Shown: one piece after another, positions 46,272-54,962 of the stretch | How the letters are laid out: each line of letters starts with the position of its first letter | Numbering within the stretch: the first letter of the stretch is position 1 | From: Pratylenchus scribneri | Lineage: Eukaryota > Nematoda > Chromadorea > Rhabditida > Pratylenchidae | DNA length: 64,000 nt | Reading direction: 5' to 3' | Assembly: GCA_030063045.1 (NCBI GenBank) | Contig: JAQSEB010000017.1 | Span: 1,178,001-1,242,000 of the forward strand | Made by a program: the position numbers and the translations under genes | Notes under the pieces: model-generated | Database searches by the model: none | Told to the model about the DNA's origin: nothing | Seen by the model: only the letters and a program-made list of their open reading frames with translations

Positions 46272-49200
46272 TTAAATATGCAAAATTGAATGTTGATTTT
46301 TTGATGATGAGTATTGGCGTGTTTTGTACTGAATAAATGGCCTTCTTGGAAATGTTCCATCACTGTTCATTATTGCTTCGGATGCGGCCTTCCGCCGGCG
46401 CAAAAACTCCAAGTCTTGGCTCATATAAGTGAAAATGAATTCATCGGCCGTTTCCGGACGGAAATATTTTGGCATTTCAATTCGTAGCTCCCTTTCAATT
46501 CGTTCCATTGGTTGGAGGTAGAAATCAATATAGGGCAAAACTTTCTGAAAATTTTGCAAAGTTTTTGAATTTTTTTTTTGGGCAAATTACCTCGATGTAC
46601 ATTGGCGAAGAGGAATTCCATTTCTCAGCCACTGCAGAGACCCATCCATTGAAATCAAAATCCGTCTCGGCATATTTTCGGAATTGTTCACTGTGGGCGG
46701 CAAATTCGTTGACCAATTCGTAAATCTAAAGACAAAAACAAAGTTCTGAGATTTGCGTAAAAACCAGTTTAAAAAAGTGAACTCCTCCCGTTTTGTTAGG
46801 TAAATTTTTCCCTTTTGATTTTTGAATTTTTGGCCGGGAGGAAGGGCATTCCGCAAGAATGAGCGCTTTCCCAAAAATATATAATTTGTGAGAGAAATTC
46901 TCAAAACTCTGAGCCATAGAAACCGGCAAATAGGGCCTAGCCGCCCGCACTTGGATTTTTTAGCCGATTCGGGAAGAGGGTCGTTTTAGGGGGGGGGGGG
47001 GGGTCGGCGGCTCGAATCCCACGTCCCACCAAGGTCAAATAAATTTTTAGGTAGACAAAATTAGCGAAAAAGGATTTTTGGATTACAAAAAAGGCCTAAA
47101 ATGGTAGCAAACCGGTTCTTTTTTAAAAGTGTAAAAAATTGAAACCAACCCGACTTCCTGGGAATCTGCATCCAAAAGCATATCCCGGATTGAGCGGTGC
47201 ATTGCATTGGAGTAATTCATTGGTTTTCTCGTAAAAGCTGTTCACAGGTTTGCCGGCCAAAATTGTCTCCGTTGCCATTGCCAAAGTGGGAATTGCCACA
47301 GGCCAAAGTTCGCATAAGACGGCCTTAAAAATATGGGAAATTTGAGGTAAAATTACCCACAAATCCAAACAAACCAAATGATCGTATCGTGACCATCCGG
47401 TTATGATTAAACCCTTTGAATTGAATATTTTACATAATTTAGCCAAAAAATAAACCTGAAATCGTTCAAATTCCTTATAAATTCGGGTCATTTGTTCAAT
47501 CCACGATTCATGGTTTCGAATATAATGCATCGAATTTGTTGATATCCTCATTGGTCCATTGGCCCCTTTAAAAGCTGAAGAGCCCCAAACATTTCTTAAA
47601 TGGTAATTTTGAATTAAATAAAATATTCCAAAATACTTACTTGAATGGTTTCAAGGAAATCCAATTTGAATAGGGCAAATATGCATCCAAATCCTCGGCA
47701 TAAGACCTTAAAATTAATTAAAATTAATCAATATTTTATCTCAATTAATATTAAATATTTTTTTAGTATAAAAATTTTTCAATTTTATAAATTGTCGATC
47801 TTCTGTTTTGGTGAAAAAAAATATTTTGCTCTTCTCGGTATCGAAACTACGTCAAAATGTGCAAAACATGTCCTCTAACCGACTGAGCTAATGAGACTGT
47901 TAATCAGCCATTTAATAATTCATCCAATAGCTTTTCCTAGAATTGCTATTCCCATTTTTGCGGGTGAATTTACCAAAGAACTGGTTCCAAAACGTCCGGT
48001 AAATTGTATGCCAACAATTCTCGATCCGTTGATTGAACCAACATATCGTGCCAAGCCAAAACCGTAACCTATATTCACAATTATTAAATTTTTAATTAAA
48101 TTTAACCAACCGAATATTTTTCCTTCAAAAATGCCGCCGTCCTCGAAATATGCCATAAAATTGCCTAAAAAATTTGGGAATTAAATTTGCAAAAATGGAT
48201 CCGCTTTACCCTTTCTCTGCCACCTTGTCGTCTAATTTCTTGCATTGATTCATTGCAACCGCCCAGCTGGAAAACTTCATCCGCGCCAATGTGAAAATAA
48301 TTCATCCCAAATCTGCGAATTTACTTTTATTAAATTTAATTATAAATTCCTTTGCACCAAAATTTTTAATTTTTTTTTTTTTGATTTTTCGTCTTTAAGT
48401 GGCTACTAAGGGATTTTAGAGGTCAACGAATTCTATACTGCATTGGTTTTGAATTCTAACTAAACTAAACTAACCAGTACAAACAGTTCAAAAATCGGTT
48501 AAAAAATGGATAATGGGAGTGATTTTTTTGAACATTTTTTGAACCAAAATTAAGTAGTCAGAATTGAAAACAAATATGATGTTTGGAATTAGCGGTTTCG
48601 AGGACCAATAAATTTTTTAAATAATTTAATATTTTTGTCAACCTTTTATGCATTTCGGCGACTTGTTTGATCATTTCCTCCAACAATTCCCATGCTTGAG
48701 GTGAACCAAAACAAATAACTTGAGGGTAGTGTTGATCTTCGCGTAAATGTGCAAATTGCTTCAATTTTAAAATCCATTCCAAATGCCCGAAAGTTTGGAC
48801 CAATGGAATTATTTCAATGCCCAATTCCTTCGCTTTGCCCAACATTTGTTCAACCTAAATAAAATTTATTACTAATTATTTTCATATTTTTTTTTAACCC
48901 AAAAGCTTTTTGGTTAATTTTGTTCAGCTAAAAAAATATTTGACCTTGAGGGGATGCGAACCGCCGACCCCCAACCCCCTCCCTTCAAATCGACATTCTT
49001 CCCGAATCGGCTAAAAAATTCAAAAGTGCCGACTTGGGTCTTATTTGCCAATTTCTAGGGTCCAGGTTTTTGAGTTACCCCCGAAAAACTATATATTTTT
49101 GGAAAACCCTCATTCTTGCGGAGTGCCCTTTCTCCCGGCACAAAATCCAAAAATCAAAAGGAAAAAAGTTTTACTAATAAAAACTGAAATAGTTAACTTT

Positions 49201-50270
49201 TCGAGACCGGTTTTTGCCTAATATCTCTGAAATGGGATGCTAATTTTTAATATTTAACCTCTTCCACGGAATATGCCTCTCCATTGACGGCGGTGGCCAA
49301 TTTGCCAGAATATGGGAATTGGTCTTCCCATTCCAACAAAATTCCATTTATTCCAATTTTCTTCAAAAAAGGCAATAAAACCAGGAAATAGGACGGCTGA
49401 ATTTTTTTTAACCAAACTAATTTTTTAAAATAGAAAAAACCTTCAATGGAGCACCTTTGAAATCGAAATGGACCCAAAGTTTATTCGGAAGGAAATTGCC
49501 ATCATCCGTTAATTTTGGATAATCTCCCTAAAAAACCATAAAATTATTAAATATAAATTATTTTAATTTATTATTTCACACCTGCCCTTTGCCTTCTTTG
49601 TTGTTTATTCGACTCCCTCTTCCCCCTTCATTTGGTATGGAATCACCCCTTTTTGGTTGTTGTTCAGCAGAATGGCCAAAATTATTATTATTTGAGTTGG
49701 CATTGATGTTAATTCGAGGTTGAACCATTCGAAAATCAGCAGAATTTACTCCATTCCTTTGTGAATCTAAAATTAATTTCTTTAAATTAGTTTTTGGAAA
49801 TAATTTAAAATTACTTTTCTGCCTCAATGCTTCCAAATTTGTTTGGCATTCCATTTCGGAATTTTGCAATTTATTATTTGCATCTAAAAATTGAATTTTG
49901 CATAAAAATGAATTAAAATATTCTGACCGTTGAGTTCTTTTTCCAATTGATGTAATTTTGAAATGTGCAAATCAAATTGATTTCGCAAAAATTCCAATTC
50001 TTCGTTTGGATTTGAATAAAAATAATAAATGACAAAAATTGCAATAAATATTAAAAAATAGGCAGTACTTCGTTGGCAGTGGAAAAATCTGAATTTTAAA
50101 AATTATTCAATTATTTTTTTTAAATTAAAAAACCAATTATATAAAAATTGAATTCTACCAAATTTATTGTTTGTTTAATCATGAATTTTTTCTTATTTAA
50201 AAGAAAATTATTTTATAGGTAAATTGAAAATTAACCTTGTTAGCCGCCTAATAATATTATATGGAGCCAT
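46272..50270 (-). CDS. HEXD: GH20 hexosaminidase, HEXD type, with N-terminal membrane anchor
   Basis: This enzyme hydrolyses terminal N-acetylhexosamine from glycans. Exon 1 (50270-50236) encodes MAPYNIIRRLTR. Exon 2 gives a membrane helix (TAYFLIFIAIFVIYYFY, about 50065-50015) with basic residues before it, a type II topology. A coiled or disordered stem follows to about 49570. Family motifs then come in order: WVHFDFKGAPLK (49480-49440), GINGILLEWEDQFPY (49340-49300), IEIIPLVQTFGHLEW (48820-48770), the catalytic HIGADEV with its Asp-Glu pair (48293-48273), VTVLAWHDM (about 48070-48040), PVLW at an exon end, SSAFKGANGP (about 47570), IITGWSRYDH and VLCELWPVAIPTLA (47330-47285). Human HEXD lacks an anchor. 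In nematodes HEX-2 to HEX-5 are the related group, and some work in the Golgi on N-glycans. I infer a Golgi role here. Introns carry tRNA-derived and SINE-like elements. Confidence 0.92.
46760..47065 (+). mobile_element. SINE-like element, copy A, in a HEXD intron
   Basis: About 300 bp that matches, in reverse orientation, 48890-49210. Shared words include CCTTTTGATTTTTG, GGGCATTCCGCAAGAATGAG, TTTTTTAGCCGATTCGGGAA and GTCGGCGGCTCGAATCCC. The last resembles a tRNA B-box. A run of about 15 G lies at 46989-47003. Confidence 0.75.
47810..47910 (-). mobile_element. Decayed tRNA-like sequence in a HEXD intron
   Basis: The minus strand reads ATTAGCTCAGTCGGTTAGAG (a good A-box and D-arm) and about 30 nt later GTAGTTTCGATACCGA (a degenerate B-box). 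The T-stem does not pair. It is a tRNA pseudogene or SINE head in the intron that follows the PVLW codons. A functional tRNA is unlikely. Confidence 0.6.
48360..48600. other. Enlarged HEXD intron, repeat-like
   Basis: The intron between the HIGADEV exon and the exon ending near 48640 is expanded. It contains AACTAAACTAAACTAACCAG and AAAATCGGTTAAAAAATGG, reminiscent of the dispersed family in the KMT2 introns. No coding signal was seen. Confidence 0.3.
48890..49210 (-). mobile_element. SINE-like element, copy B, in a HEXD intron
   Basis: This is the inverted partner of 46760-47065, separated by about 1.8 kb. On the minus strand it ends with GTCGGCGGTTCGCATCCCC (B-box-like), then AAGGTCAAATA and a T-rich tail. 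The two copies differ by scattered substitutions, so they are not a recent duplication. Confidence 0.75.
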
Positions 50271-50575
50271 TTTAATTTGGGTTGAGAATCATAAATATCA
50301 ATTTTAATTTAATTAATTCTTTCAATTAAATAAATGAATAATTGAATCATTGGAATGTACAGCAGAACATAACGTGGAATGGATTTACATATTCCGGCCA
50401 ATATTTAAAATCCATTTTAGTCTGTAAAATTGATTTACATAAATGAATAATTAATTTTAAAATAAACACCAATGTAAATAAAAAAATAATTCGAGGAATA
50501 TTTGACAATTAAAAAATTAAAAATACTTTTTATTAATTTATTTCAAACAAAAAACATTAATTTAATTTTTGTATT

Positions 50576-52264
50576 TTAATTTGCATTTTTCTCCTTTTCC
50601 TCTGCTTCTTTTCTCGTCTTTAAATATTGGTCCACTCCAGGACGAAGTTTTTGTGGTTCTAGTGGAGCTTTTCTGTTGGCTTTGTCCTCCTCAATCAAAG
50701 ATGGCCGATTAATTGCCGGTTTTGGTTGCAACGAATCAGTGTAGACCTTTAATGAGAAAAATGATTAATAAAAAATGCTTAAAACCAAACCCGAGCATGG
50801 AATCGCCATTTGCCGGATTCACTCGCAATATGATTTTCGAATACCACATATTCTTTAACTTCTTTCTCTTCCTCTTCCGAACCCAAAAATAAATGGCCAA
50901 ATCGATCGTAATAAGCTCCTTTCTTCAAATATTTTGTTTTAATTTGATGAGTATTTGCGGTGAGGGTAGTTTCATCATCGGCCACTTTTAACAATTCATA
51001 ACTCAACAAGGAAGAAACCGTTTGATACAATCTATCTGGTCATGGTGGTAGAACTATTCGAACACTATTGAAAAGTATATTGGGATTTGTGAAAAGTTCT
51101 CGAATCCACTTAATTACGAGCATCTTAAGGAAAAATGACTTTCTTCGCTGTTTCGATATTTCATCAATGGTTCTTTCTTTGCTGGGTTATGCATCATCAA
51201 AAGTGGCTGACGATAAAACAATCACACCGGACTATTTTGAAAGACGGTAAACCTGCATATATTTGAATCGTACGGTCACTTGGGCGATGTCATTCCCCGA
51301 TTTCAACGGCATATCCACCACACGAACACCAATCACCCGCGAAGGTTCAGTGAAACGCACAAATTCCCATCGGAGAGTGCCCTCTTCCACTTGCGGCCAA
51401 AGTTTCTTCAATAATTTATCCAATTAATAAATAAAATTCATTAATTATACCGTAAACATCATTTCCGTAACCAGTCCAAGCAATTTTCGTTTATCTCTAT
51501 TCGCCAATGCTTGATAGGTTGAAATCATAATTTGCTCTGCTTCCTTCGGGAATTCCTTTACAAAATTCATTTTATTATTCTCAAAATAATTTAAAAATAA
51601 CCGCGCTGCTAAATTTCTCCAAGCCTTGTTTCTTTCGAATTCTTTTCTCGCCATGCCCAATTGAAGTCCATTTCGTTCGCAATTTATCCTTTATGTCACC
51701 CAGCACTGCGGTTTTGTCTTTTACAATTCGTGTAATCAACGATTTTTCGGGTGGAACATATGGTTCAATGATTGTCCCTAACAAAAATGGTGGATTATTT
51801 AATGTTGAAGTTAATTTATTTTACAGCATGATTGATATGTTATTTGATGTTCTTCCCATTTTCTCGGTTCAATATTTGCAAACATATTCGGTTTTCCCTT
51901 TCTCAACATATAAAGTCGCAATTGGTCTGGTGGCAGTTTGTCCATTTCACGTCTCTCTTCGTGGTCATCCAATCTAATCAAAAATGTTTTTCGGCCTCTT
52001 AACTGAACATTTTTTCAATCAGATTTATTTGAAAGTAATTTTCAATAATACTTTTGCGAATTTCCGTTCATTCACGTGTGTATTCCTGTTCGCCTTATGC
52101 CGGTTTGATCGTTGCACTCCAATGAACCGTAAATGACCGCCAGGTTGTTCCAATTCCTTGTGATGATGGATAAGACAAATTTGTTGTTGCATTTTTGGTT
52201 GACATTTCAAAAAAGTTTCATGAATATTTGCAATCAAATTTGTTGAAATTCTTCTTGATAACAT
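50576..52264 (-). CDS. MRPL45: Mitochondrial large-ribosomal-subunit protein mL45
   Basis: mL45 is a Tim44-like component of the mitochondrial ribosome near the exit tunnel that helps hold it to the inner membrane. The start MLSRRISTNLIANIHETF is Arg-rich and acid-free for 15 residues, as in a mitochondrial targeting peptide. Exon 1 is 52264-52052, exon 2 is 52002-51825, and exon 3 starts at 51777. Family motifs follow: IIEPYVPPEKS, FVKEFPKEAEQIMISTYQAL, LRWEFVRFTEPSRVIGVRV, DIAQVTVRFKYM, then YYDRFGHLFLGSEEEE and KEYVVFENHIASESGKWRFH. The C-terminus is charged and ends at 50576. The frame changes near 51655-51662: KWTSIG is in one frame and MARKEFERN in another, with no clear intron. An acceptor choice that skips 50940-51240 restores the family spacing between FKYMQ and GAYYDRFG. 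HEXD starts 305 bp downstream on the same strand. Confidence 0.85.
50940..51240. repeat. Inverted repeat filling an mL45 intron
   Basis: Two arms of about 75 bp, near 50946-51030 and 51155-51235, are imperfect reverse complements. AGTGGCCGATGATGAAAC on the minus strand compares with AGTGGCTGACGATAAAAC on the plus strand, and similar words cover GTTATG and TTCTTTC. They enclose about 125 bp. Although one arm is open in the mL45 frame, family alignment places it inside an intron. Confidence 0.6.
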
Positions 52265-52534
52265 TTTAATATATCAATTTTCTCTATGAATTAAAAAAAT
52301 TATAGCTTGAAATTATCGAAATATTTGAGCATTAATTCTGAGATTTGAATTTGAATTTCATGTTAGCCTGATTTTTGCTTAATAAGGTGAAAAAGTCTAA
52401 TTTTTGATTTAATCAAAGTTTAAATTTATTTGCGATTTTCGTATATTAAATTTTAGGAAAGATTATAATAAGTAATAACTAAACTACTATTCTATTTCTA
52501 GCTAAACTAGTTGTTTTACAAAAATTAAGCCTAA
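52265..52534. other. 5' flank of mL45
   Basis: AT-rich, with no feature recognised. It probably holds the promoter of the minus-strand mL45 gene. Confidence 0.35.
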
Positions 52535-53975
52535 AATTCAATTGTAATTGCCCTATTCTGATTTGTAATTGTAATGCCCCATTCTGATTTGTAATTGTAA
52601 TTGCCCCATTCTGATTTGTAATTGTAATTGCCCCATTCTGATTTGTAATTGTAATTGCCCAATTCTGATTTGTAATTGTAATTGCCCAATTCTGATTTGT
52701 AATTGTAATTGCACTATTCTGATTTATAATTGTAATTGCCCCATTCTGATTTGTAATTGTAATTGCCCCATTCTGATTTGTAATTGTAATTGCCCCATTC
52801 TGATTTGTAATTGTAATTGCCCCATTCTGATTTGTAATTGTAATTGCCCCTATTCTGATTTGTAATTGTAATTGCCCCTATTCTGATTTGTAATTGTAAT
52901 TGCCCCATTCTGATTTGTAATTGTAATTGCCCCATTCTGATTTGTAATTGTAATTGCCCAATTCTGATTTGTAATTGTAATTGCACTATTCTGATTTATA
53001 ATTGTAATTGCCCCATTCTGATTTGTAATTGTAATTGCCCCATTCTGATTTGTAATTGTAATTGCCCAATTCTGATTTGTAATTGTAATTGCCCAATTCT
53101 GATTTGTAATTGTAATTGCACTATTCTGATTTATAATTGTAATTGCCCCATTCTGATTTGTAATTGTAATTGCCCCATTCTGATTTGTAATTGTAATTGC
53201 CCCATTCTGATTTGTAATTGTAATTGCCCAATTCTGATTTGTAATTGTAATTGCCCAATTCTGATTTGTAATTGTAATTGCACTATTCTGATTTATAATT
53301 GTAATTGCCCCATTCTGATTTGTAATTGTAATTGCCCCATTCTGATTTGTAATAGTAATTGCCCCATTCTGATTTGTAATTGTAATTGCCCCATTCTGAT
53401 TTGTAATTGTAATTGCCCCTATTCTGATTTGTAATTGTAATTGCCCCTATTCTGATTTGTAATTGTAATTGCCCCATTCTGATTTGTAATTGTAATTGCC
53501 CCATTCTGATTTGTAATTGTAATTGCCCAATTCTGATTTGTAATTGTAATTGCACTATTCTGATTTATAATTGTAATTGCCCCATTCTGATTTGTAATTG
53601 TAATTGGCCCATTCTGATTTGTAATTGTAATTGCCCCTATTCTGATTTGTAATTGTAATTGCCCCATTCTGATTTGTAATTGTAATTGCCCCATTCTGAT
53701 TTGTAATTGTAATTGCCCAATTCTGATTTGTAATTGTAATTGCACTATTCTGATTTATAATTGTAATTGCCCAATTCTGATTTGTAATTGTAATTGCACT
53801 ATTCTGATTTATAATTGTAATTGCCCCATTCTGATTTGTAATTGTAATTGCCCAATTCTGATTTGTAATTGTAATTGCACTATTCTGATTTATAATTGTA
53901 ATTGCCCCATTCTGATTTGTAATTGTAATTGCCCCATTCTGATTTGTAATTGTAATTGCCCCATTCTGATTTGTG
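52535..53975. repeat. 27-28-bp minisatellite, about 53 copies
   Basis: The unit is ATTGCCCCATTCTGATTTG followed by TAATTGTA. Recurrent variants are CCCA-ATTC, CCCCTATTC (28 bp) and CACTATTCTGATTTATAATT. The CACTATTC variant returns at about 52711, 52982, 53118, 53280, 53550, 53739, 53793 and 53875, so blocks of several units have been duplicated. Blocks starting at 52714 and 53283 are nearly identical over 273 bp. The minus strand is open because the unit is often a multiple of three, but this is not a gene. Confidence 0.95.
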
Positions 53976-54536
53976 AGATTGCATCACATCACATACTCAT
54001 TAGTCATTACTCACATGGCAGTTCTCATTTGCATTTTATTTTTAATAAGCTTTATAAAATGGAATGAAAAAAAAGCATGTTTTTCTTAGATAAAAAAAAC
54101 GTCATTTTAATCATCACTCATCACCCATTTCCGCTTAAAAAATGACCATGAATTTCCCTTTTTTACTACATTATTTCCTCCAAGATGGCACTAAAAAATC
54201 CACCACTCACTCTACTTTTGGCCATTAGTCACTTTTTCATTGTGTCGTCCGGACGACAACCTCATCCCATTCCCATCGTCCATTTCCGTTGTTTCCTAAA
54301 TTCCACCAATTCACCGTCATTCGCCTTTCAGACCCAATTTTAGAGACGAGTTCGGTGGAGGGCGGAACAACGGAGGGATTGAACCCAGAAATTTCCCCAG
54401 TGGCACAGGTGCTTTCAGTCTTCCAATTCCAACTAATTACCAAAAATTCACTACCCAAAAAGGCATCATCCATCCCCCAATCTCATTCATTTCTTAAAAG
54501 CCCCAAAAAACATAAAAAGTGAGAGTAAAAATAAAA
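53976..54536. other. 5' flank of the neuropeptide gene
   Basis: No gene is supported. An open frame at 54289-54522 (+) overlaps one on the other strand and has no recognisable motif. Direct words such as ACTCATTAGTCATTACTCAC and ATCATCACTCATCACCC occur just downstream of the minisatellite. Confidence 0.35.
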
Positions 54537-54869
54537 ATGCACTTTTTCGGCCTTTTCCTACAAATTTTCTGGCTTTTCTTCTTGTTGTTGATCAGTTTTT
54601 CAACAAAAACTTTGGCGGATTCTGCGATCTCTCCTTTGGATGGGACGGGTGAGTTCAAGGGAATGGCGAGGCCAATCAATCTCAACCATATTTCAAATTC
54701 AGGAGCCATTGAGGGCGAAATCGTCGTTCCATGTCAGTTTTTTTCTTTCCATTTAGTAATTTGAATTATGAATTTGATAGGGAAAAAGTTGTACCGTCCC
54801 CGAGGACCGCCTCGATTCGGGAAGAGGGCATTGGTGTTGATGGACGATGAAATGTTGCCATTGAATTGA
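54537..54869 (+). CDS. Probable RFamide neuropeptide precursor
   Basis: Two exons (54537-54732 and 54781-54869, phase 1) give 94 residues. The first 28 or so form a signal peptide (MHFFGLFLQIFWLFFLLLIS, then FSTKTLA). A spacer follows, then a Lys-Lys site, then LYRPRGPPRF, then Gly-Lys-Arg and an acidic C-terminal tail (ALVLMDDEMLPLN). Gly-Lys-Arg directs cleavage and conversion of Gly to a C-terminal amide. The predicted peptide is therefore LYRPRGPPRF-amide, or a longer NPF-length form if Lys-Lys is not cut. Only one copy is encoded, unlike most nematode flp genes. The Arg-Pro/Pro-Arg-Phe ending recalls FLP-21 and NPF/NPY-type peptides, but I cannot assign an orthologue. AATAAA follows at 54957-54962. 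Confidence 0.7.
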
Positions 54870-54956
54870 TTTGATTTTTGGGACTGCCGGCCATATTCCG
54901 AAGAAACAAAATGATTCCATAAATTTTTTATGTTTTTGTGAATTATTGAATGAAGA

Positions 54957-54962
54957 AATAAA
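54957..54962 (+). terminator. Poly(A) signal of the neuropeptide gene
   Basis: AATAAA lies 88 nt after the stop codon. Confidence 0.4.

Noticed and set aside
47920..48156. Minus-strand frame YGFGLARYVGSINGSRIVG as part of HEXD
   Set aside because: The neighbouring register gives VTVLAWHDMLVQSTDRELLA, which matches the HEXD family and splices in phase.
50779..51030. Treating YQTVSSLLSYELLKVADD as mL45 coding sequence
   Set aside because: It would insert about 30 residues between FKYMQ and YYDRFG, where the family has almost none, and it is part of an inverted repeat.
52714..53745. Open frames of repeated NYNYKSEWG on the minus strand of the minisatellite
   Set aside because: The 27-bp unit keeps a frame open by length. 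Units of 28 bp shift the frame, and no start, splice or domain context exists.
52535..53975. CRISPR-like direct repeats
   Set aside because: The units are contiguous with no unique spacers, and the DNA is eukaryotic.
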